Below are positions 26,601-35,212 of a DNA stretch of 64,000 nucleotides, piece after piece. Each line of letters begins with the position of its first letter. Within the stretch, counting starts at the first letter, position 1. The translations under genes were made by a program, and so were the position numbers. The notes beneath the pieces were generated by a model that was not told the origin of the DNA, ran no database searches, and saw only the letters and a list, made by a program, of their open reading frames with translations. The stretch comes from Chryseobacterium cheonjiense. Its GTDB lineage: Bacteria > Bacteroidota > Bacteroidia > Flavobacteriales > Weeksellaceae. Location of the stretch: assembly GCF_012927265.1 (NCBI RefSeq), contig NZ_JABBGF010000001.1:1114502-1178501 (forward strand), read 5' to 3'.

Positions 26601-26858
26601 CCAAGCAAGGAAGGTTTGTTATTAAATGCCCTGAACAGTTTTAGAAAAGAATCAGCATTATCCGGAAAGAAAGTGACTACCTACACATATGACCCACTGA
26701 TCGGTGTTACCAGCATTACACCACCTACAGGAGTCAGGGAAAGCTTTGTTTATGATTCTTTTGGTAGGCTCAAGGAAGGAAATATCAAATTGAAAGATAC
26801 TTCAGGAACGGATATTATAAAAACAGCTAAAAAGAACAATTATAAATATCAGCAATAA
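23628..26858 (+). CDS. Large secreted RHS/YD-type partner protein
   Basis: A 1076-residue protein with a signal peptide (MKKLIIAIGLIATQFSFAQT). Its early segment (GNVPIGLFTGSPNINLNIYT, then NVTYNSNGVQVDGVAKQLG) and late YD-like repeats (VTFDRYDDKGNIVQYTTKDG, TYTYDPLIGVTSITPPTGV) are typical of the first component of Bacteroidota RHS loci, which pairs with a DUF6443 protein. It is expected to contribute part of the RHS shell; no toxin domain is visible at its end (KLKDTSGTDIIKTAKKNNYK). It starts 10 bases after the T9SS protein and ends 8 bases before the next gene, so all are one operon. Confidence 0.82.
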   Translation: MKKLIIAIGLIATQFSFAQTQDEDFLPKIVPSSPQASELGKYGNVPIGLFTGSPNINLNIYTLEEAGISIPVNVTYNSNGVQVDGVAKQLGIDWNLVTGGVISRQINDLDDLQFPFYTVNTAGLCNVDSPEAALITTGTADTEKDIFSFNFLSNSGKFFFDGNMIVQINPSSIKIEKLASPNNSTPKFKITDTDGTEYYFGGENAVESSFNRSHCGGVVPPALNDTSWYLTKIKTIDGQEAVFTYAKENFQYKQSYYQTAVAGGTSWSLSPAVLKTPCYNELRHEVPFLQEAQINNKKVKFNYQKIDTNSSESKQLISVEVYNALSPLKTYTFSYDTFVSPSISTYLFNIYTNANEKHIFLKNIKEVTPTGESISRYSFDYYSPDQLAPRHSFAKDIYGYFNGAHNQNIIYNNTVNYDPYNNTDAVYNAFQNISSNRKPDFGYTAKGMLKNIYYPTKGKTEFVYEPNSISKDKTITPSPQTITDVTISESVGYGYEAFSPVFTVSGNVTATLYAVAWRDCGADDPVHPPQVTASIINANTGATIKSLSTNETPANIAVDLVAGVNYKIKSRVQRPCLGANAFVKAPAGAPYTVKVNEPVGGVRVSKTRDYDNNGNVETKKYYYGTLQNPEQSSGIPATMEPDYLRNVDHTIKDGQEKHTMYSNFKTSLYSLDGYSIMYPNVIESFGENFERGGIVHEFNAAQDGMPVPVCQELVRGTMFTNSLVAGNQLKKSIIRKEGNQFITLRSEEYVYARNPVYDKTVDNFVGKLYERITDTDTSDGTQMPDQNTYSVNSYELRSEFNYLSSKKIFEYDTNGLNPIKTELQYFYNNPSHFQLTKEKNIQPDAVVSETNYSYAHEKGNQLMIDRNMVGIPLETTENLSTGSVTKTIDKTETIYPISLPTIPAESFVLPLSVKSYNVLNNSSSTEVTFDRYDDKGNIVQYTTKDGVPVTIIWGYNTTQPIAKVEGMTYDGIMALATTSTIISASNDDAIDPSKEGLLLNALNSFRKESALSGKKVTTYTYDPLIGVTSITPPTGVRESFVYDSFGRLKEGNIKLKDTSGTDIIKTAKKNNYKYQQ

Positions 26859-26866
26859 TCACAGAT

Positions 26867-29800
26867 ATGAAGAAATATAGTACAAAGAAAACATTATCGT
26901 TTCTCTGCTTGATGGTCGCAGGAATCAGCTATGCACAGGTTCCGACCTCCAATGAGAATTTTATTCAAAACATTGAATGCCTTAGTGCGGACTGTGTTAA
27001 GCAGTCAGTTACCGTTGATTATTTCGACGGGCTTGGCAGACCTAAGCAGATTGTTAATGTTAAGGCTTCCCCAACACAGAAGGATGTTGTTACCCATATT
27101 GAATATGACGGATTCGGAAGACAGGTAAAAGATTATTTACCCGTTCCACAATCAAACACATTAAACGGAAATCTGGTGACTAGTCCCTTAACCAATGCCA
27201 CGAATCCCATAATTTATGGTAGTGAAAAGATTTTTGCAGAGAAAAAGCTCGAAAATTCCCCTTTAGACCGATTGCAGGAACAAACGAAAGTCGGGAATGA
27301 TTGGACAAGTAAGCCTATTCGGTATGAGTATCTGGCAAATTCAGCAAATGATATTCGGGTGTATTCCACAACAACCAATACGGTAGAGGGAATCACTAAT
27401 TCAGGAGCCAGGGTTGGAGGAACAGGCGGATATTATAAGGCAGGAACGATTTACAAAAAGAAAGCTACAGATGAAGACGGAAATGTCATTTACGAATATA
27501 CCAACGGACGGGGACAGCTTTTGCTTGTAAGAAGAGTCTTAAGCATTTCAGAAAATGCCGATACCTATTATGTATATAATGAATACAACCAACAGGCATT
27601 TATTATCCCACCAAAGGCTTCGGATACGATTAAAAACCTACCCGCAGGAACTCCGATTCCCGATGAAGTGTTGAATAATCTATGCTACCAGTACCGATAT
27701 GACGGGAAAAACCGTTTGGCAGAGAAAAAGCTGCCTAATAAAGACTGGGAGTATTTTGTGTACGATAAGCAGGACAGACTGGTGTTAAAGCAGGATGCAG
27801 TACTTAAAACCACCAACAACAATTTCCAAAGCAGAGGCTGGATTTTCAACAAATATGATGAATCCGGAAGAGTAGTTTATACTGGGTTTTATCCCAATTC
27901 GGATTCTAGACAGGCGATACAGACCGAAGTAGATAATATTACCTCCACCTCGTTAAACAATGAATCCAGAATTACGAGCCCGATTACGCTTAGCGGGACA
28001 AATTTATATTACCGGAATCTTGCTTTTCCTTCAGCAAATATTACGCTTTTAACAGTTAATTATTACGATACCTACTCGCAGGAAGCCCCTGCGATTCCTC
28101 AAACTGTTTTAGGGCAGTGGGTACTGCCCCAGACACTCGATGCGAATAACGATGCTTCGACTAACGGGCTGTTAACAGCTTCCTATATGAAAAATGTCGA
28201 AAATAACGGCTGGACGAAAACATTTAGCTATTACGATACAGCGGGGAATGTCATTGCTACGAAATCAGCAAATCATCTGGGTGGATATACCAACAACGAT
28301 TTATTACTCAGCTTTTTGGGAAAAACGGTAGAAAAAAGCATTACTTACCATAAAAGACTTATTACCGACACGGAAAAGGTAATTACGGAAACGTTTGGCT
28401 ACGATCACCAAAACAGGTTACTTATACACAAACATCAGGTTAACAGCAATCCTGTCGAAATACTGGCTCAAAACGAGTACAACGAACTCTCACAGTTAAA
28501 GAATAAAAAAGTGGGCGGTACAAATCCGGCAAGCCCGCTTGAAAGTATTGATTATTCATATAACATTCAGGGATGGCTTACCAAAGTCAACAATCCACAG
28601 AGTTTAGGAAGTAAATTATTTGCATATGAAGTTAAATTTAATAATCCGACAAATACAAACCTTTCTGCGCCTTATTATATTGGGAATATTGCGGAGATTG
28701 ACTGGATCGCTTCTGGGGGTAACGGTTTAAAAAGATATTCTTACCAGTACGACCCGATGGGAAGGCTGAAAAGAGGTATTTATTCCGAGCCTAATGCTTC
28801 GATTCCTGAGAATAACTATTATAATGAGCTGTTGACTTATGACCTCAACGGGAACGTTTTAACCCTTAAAAGAAATAGGGAAGCTGAGAACATCGGAGCT
28901 CAACTGATGGATGATTTGACGTATTCCTACACCGGAAACAGGCTTGATACGGTAATTGACGGCTCAGGAAACTATTTTGGTTATCCAGATACGTCGGGAA
29001 ATGTGATTACGTATGATGAGAACGCCAATATGACAAATCAGATAGATAAGGGATTTTTGGAGATTAAGTACAATTATCTCAACCTACCGAATTATGTGAA
29101 ATTTAATCAATCGGTGGTAAGACAAGATCGATTTGGACATAGCGGAATTACAGTATATAAAAATACTACGTATATCTACCGTGCAGATGGAAGCAAGCTT
29201 AAAAAAGTTCATAATTATTTTTCCGGACGTACTCAGGCGGATGCTTCTATTACAACGGAATATCTAGACGGATTCCAGTATAATGCAGAAAACACAGGAA
29301 CTGTATTTGGTGACCCTTTAACGGTGTTGCAATTTGTATCTACTTCGGAAGGGTATTTTGATTTCATGAAAAATAAGTATTTTTACCAGTATAAAGATCA
29401 GATTGGAAACATCAGATTAACGTTCTTTAAAAATGACAACGGGATTGTTACAATTGATAGAACTACCGATTTTTACCCTTTCGGGCTGGAATTTGGAGGA
29501 AGTTTAAATACATACGGTTCCATGTCTACTAATTACACCTATGCATTTCAGGAGCAGGAAAAGCAACAGGACACCGGGTGGAGTTCCTTTAAATGGAGAA
29601 ACTATGATCCGACATATGTAAGGTTCTTTAATGTCGACCCATTGGCGGAACAGTATGCATATCAGTCACCGTTTAATTTCTCTGAAAATAAAGTTATATC
29701 ACACAGGGAACTGGAAGGATTGGAAGCAGAATCTATAAATAATAATGATTCCAGTTTACCGGACGATCCAATGGAGTTTGCGAGTATGATTGCAGGGGGT

Positions 29801-30385
29801 ATCAATAGTGTTCGTGCGTCTGTCTCAAATTTAGTGGGTAGAGGGATTAATTCAGTTATAGGAGATAAGATCCGAAATAAGTATGTAGTTGACGAAATAG
29901 GAGGTTTGGTTTTACAAACCGGAGTCCCTGTAGAGACAACCAAAGAAAAAGTTGTAAATACAATTGGAGATTTAGCAACAATTGGTTTAGCTGTCGCGGG
30001 TGGTCCGGAAGGAATGTTGATGGCACAAGGAGGAAAGGCTCCGGCTTTAAAAGGTCTTGAGGAAATAAAAAGCTTACAACAGGCTGGAAAATCAAAGACC
30101 GGAAAGTTTACAGAGCCTACATTGCCAAATAAGACAATAGTAAATGAAAACGGAATTACTATCGAACATTACTATAAATCTGGTGATCATGCTCCTGCGC
30201 ATTTGCATGTAAAGGGAGGAGGAAATAGTACTAAAATAGGAGCTAATGGTAAACCGATTAAAGGTAGTTCAGAATTAAGTAAGTCACAACAAACAATAGT
30301 TGAAAAAAATAAATCAGCTATACGGGGTGCAGGAAATAAAATAAATAATTATCAAAAATATCATAACTACTTAAAAAATAAATAA
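26867..30385 (+). CDS. DUF6443/RHS-core polymorphic toxin
   Basis: A 1172-residue protein with signal peptide (ending GISYAQ). The DUF6443 segment follows (SVTVDYFDGLGRPKQIVNVK), then many YD repeats across residues 150-850. The RHS-repeat-associated core comes near residues 840-950 (KDQIGNIRLTFF, then FKWRNYDPTYVRFFNVDPLA). After the core come a Gly/Ala-rich linker and a variable C-terminus of about 100 residues with the motif HYYKSGDHAPAHLHVKGGG and a Lys-rich end. Shell-plus-variable-tip architecture is that of RHS toxins; the tip family is unknown to me. The clustered histidines suggest a metal or nucleotide active site. Its stop overlaps the following gene by one base, as is typical for toxin and immunity pairs. 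Confidence 0.88.
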   Translation: MKKYSTKKTLSFLCLMVAGISYAQVPTSNENFIQNIECLSADCVKQSVTVDYFDGLGRPKQIVNVKASPTQKDVVTHIEYDGFGRQVKDYLPVPQSNTLNGNLVTSPLTNATNPIIYGSEKIFAEKKLENSPLDRLQEQTKVGNDWTSKPIRYEYLANSANDIRVYSTTTNTVEGITNSGARVGGTGGYYKAGTIYKKKATDEDGNVIYEYTNGRGQLLLVRRVLSISENADTYYVYNEYNQQAFIIPPKASDTIKNLPAGTPIPDEVLNNLCYQYRYDGKNRLAEKKLPNKDWEYFVYDKQDRLVLKQDAVLKTTNNNFQSRGWIFNKYDESGRVVYTGFYPNSDSRQAIQTEVDNITSTSLNNESRITSPITLSGTNLYYRNLAFPSANITLLTVNYYDTYSQEAPAIPQTVLGQWVLPQTLDANNDASTNGLLTASYMKNVENNGWTKTFSYYDTAGNVIATKSANHLGGYTNNDLLLSFLGKTVEKSITYHKRLITDTEKVITETFGYDHQNRLLIHKHQVNSNPVEILAQNEYNELSQLKNKKVGGTNPASPLESIDYSYNIQGWLTKVNNPQSLGSKLFAYEVKFNNPTNTNLSAPYYIGNIAEIDWIASGGNGLKRYSYQYDPMGRLKRGIYSEPNASIPENNYYNELLTYDLNGNVLTLKRNREAENIGAQLMDDLTYSYTGNRLDTVIDGSGNYFGYPDTSGNVITYDENANMTNQIDKGFLEIKYNYLNLPNYVKFNQSVVRQDRFGHSGITVYKNTTYIYRADGSKLKKVHNYFSGRTQADASITTEYLDGFQYNAENTGTVFGDPLTVLQFVSTSEGYFDFMKNKYFYQYKDQIGNIRLTFFKNDNGIVTIDRTTDFYPFGLEFGGSLNTYGSMSTNYTYAFQEQEKQQDTGWSSFKWRNYDPTYVRFFNVDPLAEQYAYQSPFNFSENKVISHRELEGLEAESINNNDSSLPDDPMEFASMIAGGINSVRASVSNLVGRGINSVIGDKIRNKYVVDEIGGLVLQTGVPVETTKEKVVNTIGDLATIGLAVAGGPEGMLMAQGGKAPALKGLEEIKSLQQAGKSKTGKFTEPTLPNKTIVNENGITIEHYYKSGDHAPAHLHVKGGGNSTKIGANGKPIKGSSELSKSQQTIVEKNKSAIRGAGNKINNYQKYHNYLKNK

Positions 30386-30660
30386 TGGAAATAAATGAAA
30401 TGTATATTTTTATTGGAGAAGAATCAAATTTTCCAGCAGGGATTTTTACTACATTAGAAAATGCAGAAGAATGGATAAAAAAATATTCATTAACTGGAAT
30501 ATTAAATATATATCCTGTAGATATAGGACTTTACGATTGGGCAATAGAAAAAGATTTTTTTACTGTTAGAAATGACTATCAAAAAGAATCAAGATTTATT
30601 CAAAGATTTACATGCGCATCAATGGAACATTTTCATTACGAAAATGGTGAATTAGTATAA
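30385..30660 (+). CDS. Candidate immunity protein (DUF7710-like)
   Basis: A 91-residue cytoplasmic protein whose ATG overlaps the stop of the RHS toxin gene (TAATG), a translational-coupling arrangement. The sequence MYIFIGEESNFPAGIFTTLE, AEEWIKKYSLTGILNIYPVD and IGLYDWAIEKDFFTVRNDYQ looks like the small family I associate with DUF7710, found behind polymorphic toxins. It has no signal peptide, as expected for neutralising a toxin that acts in the cytoplasm. Immunity function is inferred from position and coupling; the family name is from memory. Confidence 0.72.
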   Translation: MEINEMYIFIGEESNFPAGIFTTLENAEEWIKKYSLTGILNIYPVDIGLYDWAIEKDFFTVRNDYQKESRFIQRFTCASMEHFHYENGELV

Positions 30661-30749
30661 GTCTTATAATGTTCTAAACAAGCAATAGATATAGTGTTGA
30701 TTTTCAATGCTATATTTTTTTTAAATTAAATAAAAATCTAAAATAATAT

Positions 30750-30794
30750 TCATCATATAAAGATCAGGTTGGAAATATCAGATTAGCGTTATAA
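30750..30794 (+). pseudogene. Orphan RHS-core fragment
   Basis: The frame reads SSYKDQVGNIRLAL-stop. YKDQVGNIRL matches YKDQIGNIRL in the core of the intact RHS gene (near 29394-29420), showing that a second RHS end once lay here. Confidence 0.7.
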
Positions 30795-30808
30795 GTTCAA
30801 GTAATCTG

Positions 30809-30952
30809 ATGAAATTGCAGGGCAATTTTTTAAATGGTGCCGAAACTACACTTTTTCTATATTTTGCCTTAGAAGGTAGAACAAGTAGACAAATTCGCTT
30901 ATCAGATATTATGATTGGAGATTATAGTCTAAGATTTTCATTGGATTTTTAA
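30809..30952 (+). pseudogene. Unrecognised 47-codon frame among relics
   Basis: ATG at 30809 opens MKLQGNFLNGAETTLFLYFA and continues to TAA at 30950-30952. No family was recognised. It lies immediately after the RHS-core fragment and is probably a remnant. Confidence 0.3.
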
Positions 30953-31123
30953 AAGAGAAAAAAATTCATCGATGAAAATCACAATCTCCTTGTAGAGCAG
31001 AAATCTTCATTTATAAGAATTCACCTTTTTAAAGGACAATCACATCACAAACCCACATTTCCAAGATACCACAACAGTTGAGGCTAAAGGAGGAAGGTTG
31101 AATGCTATTAATCTCTCTGCTAG

Positions 31124-31393
31124 AAAGACAAGGATTCTAAAAGAGATATTGATGAGTTATTTTGCAATCAGTTAGAATCAAGATATGTGCAAAGATCTTT
31201 CTCCAATGTTAAGCAAAAGCCTGCCATCAAAGATTGCTACAGTATTGGTGAAATTCTTTCAAAATACAAAATTGCGGAATCTACTTTACGTCGTATAGTT
31301 TCTACCAATAAGATCCCTAAATATAACGAAGGAAAATTCGTTTATATTCCCAAGTATGCTATTGATCCGTTTCTTAAGAGATTTATAGTATAG
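31124..31393 (+). pseudogene. Helix-turn-helix (excisionase-like) C-terminal relic
   Basis: An open frame of about 89 codons ends at 31393; a GTG at 31187 would start the last 68. It reads DELFCNQLESRYVQ, then CYSIGEILSKYKIAESTLRR and NEGKFVYIPKYAIDPFLKRF. This is a helix-turn-helix plus wing of the excisionase/MerR-like type found at the ends of Bacteroidota mobile-element proteins. Just upstream another frame reads VEAKGGRLNAINLSARKTRI, which may be the continuation before a frameshift near 31130. The gene lacks its beginning. Confidence 0.6.
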
Positions 31394-31485
31394 TTCTCTC
31401 AAACTTTAAATGCTAAAAATCTAAATTTTTACAAACGTTACAATAGTCAATTGCAGACAAGCAAAGCCTTCTAATGTCGTCGTAG

Positions 31486-31635
31486 CCATCACAGAATGAG
31501 GTCTATAAAATTAAGAACAGGGAAGATAAAGGTGGGTGTGAACGGCTTAAGATCACTTTAGAATATCCGTCGGGTGTTAAGCTTTCTTTGGCAACTGCAG
31601 ACCTTGATTTGATTTCAAAACTATTAAGGTTGTAA
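31486..31635 (+). pseudogene. Possible IS66 accessory-protein (TnpA-type) relic
   Basis: The frame after a TAG reads CERLKITLEYPSGVKLSLAT followed by ADLDLISKLLRL and a stop at 31633-31635. This resembles the beta-strand and helix end of the small IS66 accessory protein. No start codon, no transposase nearby. Confidence 0.4.
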
Positions 31636-31735
31636 ATGTTTTTTACTTAAATACAATATTTTGAGGTCAGGTAGGCTGCGAAATTGTAGTCAGAATCGAA
31701 TTAGAATTATTAGATTTACAAAAATTAATTAACTC

Positions 31736-33913
31736 ATGTCTGATTTTAAGCTCTTAGCAATTCGCCCTTTGAAGGGATGCCATAAGCGTTTCGTAAAAAA
31801 TCTTAATCCTGGCACGATCTACCCCATTTATAATTCATACTCTTTCTTAGATTCCAAGGGATTGCCCATAACTGGGATTAATAACAAGGATGTAGTATCA
31901 ATTAAGAAAGATTCTACATTTCCAAATAAGATATATAATCAAAGCTCTCAAGATGGAAAATCTTTAAGAATTAGTGTTTCGGCTATTGCCGGAAAAAACG
32001 GCTCTGGGAAAAGCACACTTGTTGAGTTACTGTTCTCCTGTATTTATCTGCATTGCATCAATACGGATATACTTAAACCGAATCTAAACACAATCATTTC
32101 AGCTAATAAGGAATTAGAAGATGAGAAACTGAACTTTCGATTGCGAGAATTAGATTTAGCGAGGAGTGAGAGGGATTTGAGGAAGTGGATTACCGATAAA
32201 GAAAATGTTAACGATCCTGAATTTCTAAAAAATGTAGAAAATAAGTTATTATCTTTTACTACCCAAAAAAGAGATTTACAAGAACGTAAAAAATTTCTAA
32301 ATGATGAACTAAAGGCAAACAAAATTAGAGAGGCTGATATTTTATCATTTCGTAAGGATCTTAAAGCTGAAATATATTTCGAATTGAATGGAGCTTATAA
32401 CCGTTTGCTGCTTGACCTTGATGCAACGCCTCTCACAAATATAATTGACGCTGATAATCCATTGTCTAAACCAAGGGCTATCAGTAAAAATCTTTCAAGT
32501 TATTTTTTTTACACGATTGCCGTAAATCATTCCCATTATGCGCTGAATTCACATCATGTTGGTGATTGGATAAATTCATTGTTCCATAAAAATGATGGAT
32601 ATACAGCGCCAATAGTGATTAATCCAATGCGAACCGAAGGTAATTTTAATATTAATTCTGAGATGAACTTTGCTCGTTACAGACTTCTGGCAAATAAACT
32701 TCACGAATGGAATATTGCCGATTACAATGAGAAAGTTTTTGTAAGTGATGATAGATTTATCAATAAAGTGATATTCAAATTAAATAGGAACAAGATTGAA
32801 GCCATTCCCAAACATGTTCGTTTCATTAACAATGAACTTACCGCCCCGTTGAGGGAAAGAAATTTACTGATAACCTTTCTTGCTGACTATCTAAATTTTA
32901 GGCAGCAAAAAAAATTAATGACTGTTGATTTTGAGCTTAAAGATATTATTTGCAACTACATTATTAATAAAATAGATAGTATTCCAGTAAAATATCCGTG
33001 GTTTGGAACAGGATATCAATTTAGTGAGAAGACTCCTTTTATTCAGAATACAAAATTTTTTAAGGATCTCTTTGACGATGGTAGTCATATTACTTACAAA
33101 TTGAAGCAGGCCGTACATTTTTTGGTTTACTGTCTTGAAACAAAGGGGGAGGAAATGTTTAGTGTTAAAAAATCTCAACTTCAAGGAAAGTATGGGATTT
33201 TATTTAACTACGGTTTGGAAGAAATTTTTGAATGGTCTAACGGTACGGCGAAGTCAAATATCATGACCAGACTTCCACCCTCTATATTCGATATCGATTT
33301 CGAACTTTCGGACAGCAATAAACACCTCTCAAAATTTACTGATCTGAGTTCGGGCGAACAACAGATGATCCATACACTCCAATCTGTAATCTATCACATT
33401 AATAATCTGCAATCTGCCCATTCGGGGAGAGGTAAGCGTTCAAAGTACACCGCAATAAATATCGTTTATGATGAGATCGAGCTTTATTTCCATCCAGAAT
33501 ACCAAAGACGGTTTATTGACAGACTATTGCGCGAATTAAAAGGACTTTCTCAACGAGAAAGTACCCGTATTACTTCTGTAAATATTCTTTTGCTAACGCA
33601 TTCTCCTTTTATTTTGTCGGATTTACCTAGCGAGAATATTTTGTTGCTTGAGCCTTCTCCCAAGACTGGTAGAGCAATTCCCAAAATTCCAGCATCTCAA
33701 ACCTTCGCTGCCAATATCAATGATCTATTAGCTGACGGTTTTTTTATTACAGGAACTTTGATGGGTGAATTTGCAGAGAACAAAATCAAGGATGCGATAA
33801 ATCGTATTAAAAAGAGTGAAATGATGCCTGATGATTCGGCTTTATTACAAAACATAGGTGATTCATTTTTGAAAGCTAGTTTAGACAACTTTAAAAATCG
33901 CAATAATGATTAA
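31736..33913 (+). CDS. AAA/ABC-type ATPase of a Septu-like (PtuA) defence pair
   Basis: A 725-residue cytoplasmic ATPase of the SMC/RecF-like ABC class. Seen: Walker A GKNGSGKSTL at residues 86-95; a charged predicted coiled-coil insertion at about 115-200 (KELEDEKLNFRLRELDLARS); the ABC signature LSSGEQQM near 536; Walker B IVYDEIELYF near 574; and the H-loop LLLTHSPFILSDLP near 620. All catalytic positions are intact. The next gene, overlapping by 8 bases, is an HNH nuclease, the pairing of Septu PtuA/PtuB. In known systems the ATPase gates the nuclease during phage infection. This protein is longer than typical PtuA because of the coiled coil and N-terminal region, so it may be a distinct subtype. 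Confidence 0.82.
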   Translation: MSDFKLLAIRPLKGCHKRFVKNLNPGTIYPIYNSYSFLDSKGLPITGINNKDVVSIKKDSTFPNKIYNQSSQDGKSLRISVSAIAGKNGSGKSTLVELLFSCIYLHCINTDILKPNLNTIISANKELEDEKLNFRLRELDLARSERDLRKWITDKENVNDPEFLKNVENKLLSFTTQKRDLQERKKFLNDELKANKIREADILSFRKDLKAEIYFELNGAYNRLLLDLDATPLTNIIDADNPLSKPRAISKNLSSYFFYTIAVNHSHYALNSHHVGDWINSLFHKNDGYTAPIVINPMRTEGNFNINSEMNFARYRLLANKLHEWNIADYNEKVFVSDDRFINKVIFKLNRNKIEAIPKHVRFINNELTAPLRERNLLITFLADYLNFRQQKKLMTVDFELKDIICNYIINKIDSIPVKYPWFGTGYQFSEKTPFIQNTKFFKDLFDDGSHITYKLKQAVHFLVYCLETKGEEMFSVKKSQLQGKYGILFNYGLEEIFEWSNGTAKSNIMTRLPPSIFDIDFELSDSNKHLSKFTDLSSGEQQMIHTLQSVIYHINNLQSAHSGRGKRSKYTAINIVYDEIELYFHPEYQRRFIDRLLRELKGLSQRESTRITSVNILLLTHSPFILSDLPSENILLLEPSPKTGRAIPKIPASQTFAANINDLLADGFFITGTLMGEFAENKIKDAINRIKKSEMMPDDSALLQNIGDSFLKASLDNFKNRNND

Positions 33914-35144
33914 GATACAGTTACCTAAAATCGACAATTTCAAAACTGAGTATTACAACTTAATTCAGCCACTAGTTTTGGAGAGATTGAGGTTATTAAA
34001 AATTTCGCTTAGTCATTTGAATGATCCAGACACAGTAGATGATGATGATATTGGTGAGGTAAAAACAATAACTAAAAACATTGTAGATACGATGGTAAAG
34101 CCTAAAACACCTAAGTCAAGTTTTAATAAGGCGGTATATAAACAAAAGATCAGGACCTACCAAACTGATGCGAAAGAGGTGATTGACGTTGATTTTTCGA
34201 AACTAATTGAGCTAACAGACTATATTTTAGATATTGGTAACGATAGCCTAAAAACCTTAATAATCGGTGAGCCAAATCTGATCAAAGGTTTTCATGATGA
34301 TTTATTTGCTAGTTTTGATATTACTGAACGAGTGTCCAAGGATGTAATGTATGAGGCATTTTCGTACAATTTTTTAGGTGATGAGGTTAAAGACTTCTTT
34401 TATAAAAAGGATATTTCTGATTATTGTTCTTATTGTAACATTTCGAAGGCTAAGCATACTAATAATCCACTAACTGGTAAGGTTGTTGACCAATATCATT
34501 TGGATCATTTTTTTAGCCAAGTAGATCATCCAATGCTTGCAGTTTCATTATTCAATTTAGTGCCAAGCGACTATGTTTGCAATTCAGCCAATAAGGGGAA
34601 ATTATTATTTTCAGATATTTTTCACCTAAATCCATATATATCTGGGTTTAGCCGCGATTTGGTTTTTGAGCCAATATTCGACGAGAAGGAAGAGATAGTC
34701 GCACTTGATCTGAAAATTAAATGTCCCAGGGATTCAGAACGATGGAAACAATTCATCGGAGACCAAGATCTAAGAGATTTGGCCCCTGAACATGGTAACG
34801 TAAATGTATTTCAACTTTTCGGAAAGTATAATGATGAAAATATTTTGTGGCAAGTGAATAAACTTTATAAAACTTATAAACGAGCGGCTAGAAATGATCG
34901 CTCACTTCATGAATTGCTTGAGATGCTTGAGGATGGTCAAGATGATAGATATGAAAATATAAAAAACTGGTATGAGGACGCAGTGCGAACACGCTTTCAC
35001 GAAAATGAATTTGGAAAACTAGCATTTTCAAAACTCAACCGTGATTTACTTGATCATGCTTTTGCCATCTATTCTGAAAAACTCGGAGAAGAAATTGTAG
35101 AATTATTACTTTCGAGTTACCTTCCGGAAAAGGGTGGTCAATAA
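33906..35144 (+). CDS. HNH endonuclease of a Septu-like (PtuB) defence pair
   Basis: A 412-residue protein. The HNH/zinc site is clear: YCSYCN at about residues 173-178, QYHLDHFFSQ near 196-205 with the catalytic histidine, LFNLVPSDYVCNSANKGK near 215-230 where the asparagine and the second zinc cysteine lie. A 170-residue N-terminal helical region precedes the nuclease and a 170-residue tail follows. ATG lies 8 bases before the ATPase stop, so synthesis is coupled. Septu PtuB nucleases degrade nucleic acid under control of the ATPase partner; target here unknown. The stop is only 68 bases from the convergent RES-domain gene. Confidence 0.82.
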   Translation: MIKIQLPKIDNFKTEYYNLIQPLVLERLRLLKISLSHLNDPDTVDDDDIGEVKTITKNIVDTMVKPKTPKSSFNKAVYKQKIRTYQTDAKEVIDVDFSKLIELTDYILDIGNDSLKTLIIGEPNLIKGFHDDLFASFDITERVSKDVMYEAFSYNFLGDEVKDFFYKKDISDYCSYCNISKAKHTNNPLTGKVVDQYHLDHFFSQVDHPMLAVSLFNLVPSDYVCNSANKGKLLFSDIFHLNPYISGFSRDLVFEPIFDEKEEIVALDLKIKCPRDSERWKQFIGDQDLRDLAPEHGNVNVFQLFGKYNDENILWQVNKLYKTYKRAARNDRSLHELLEMLEDGQDDRYENIKNWYEDAVRTRFHENEFGKLAFSKLNRDLLDHAFAIYSEKLGEEIVELLLSSYLPEKGGQ

Positions 35145-35212
35145 TGATAACTTTAAAATAGCTGCGTGGATATTAATTTTTATTGTATTATTTTAGTAAA
35201 TTTTTATTATCA

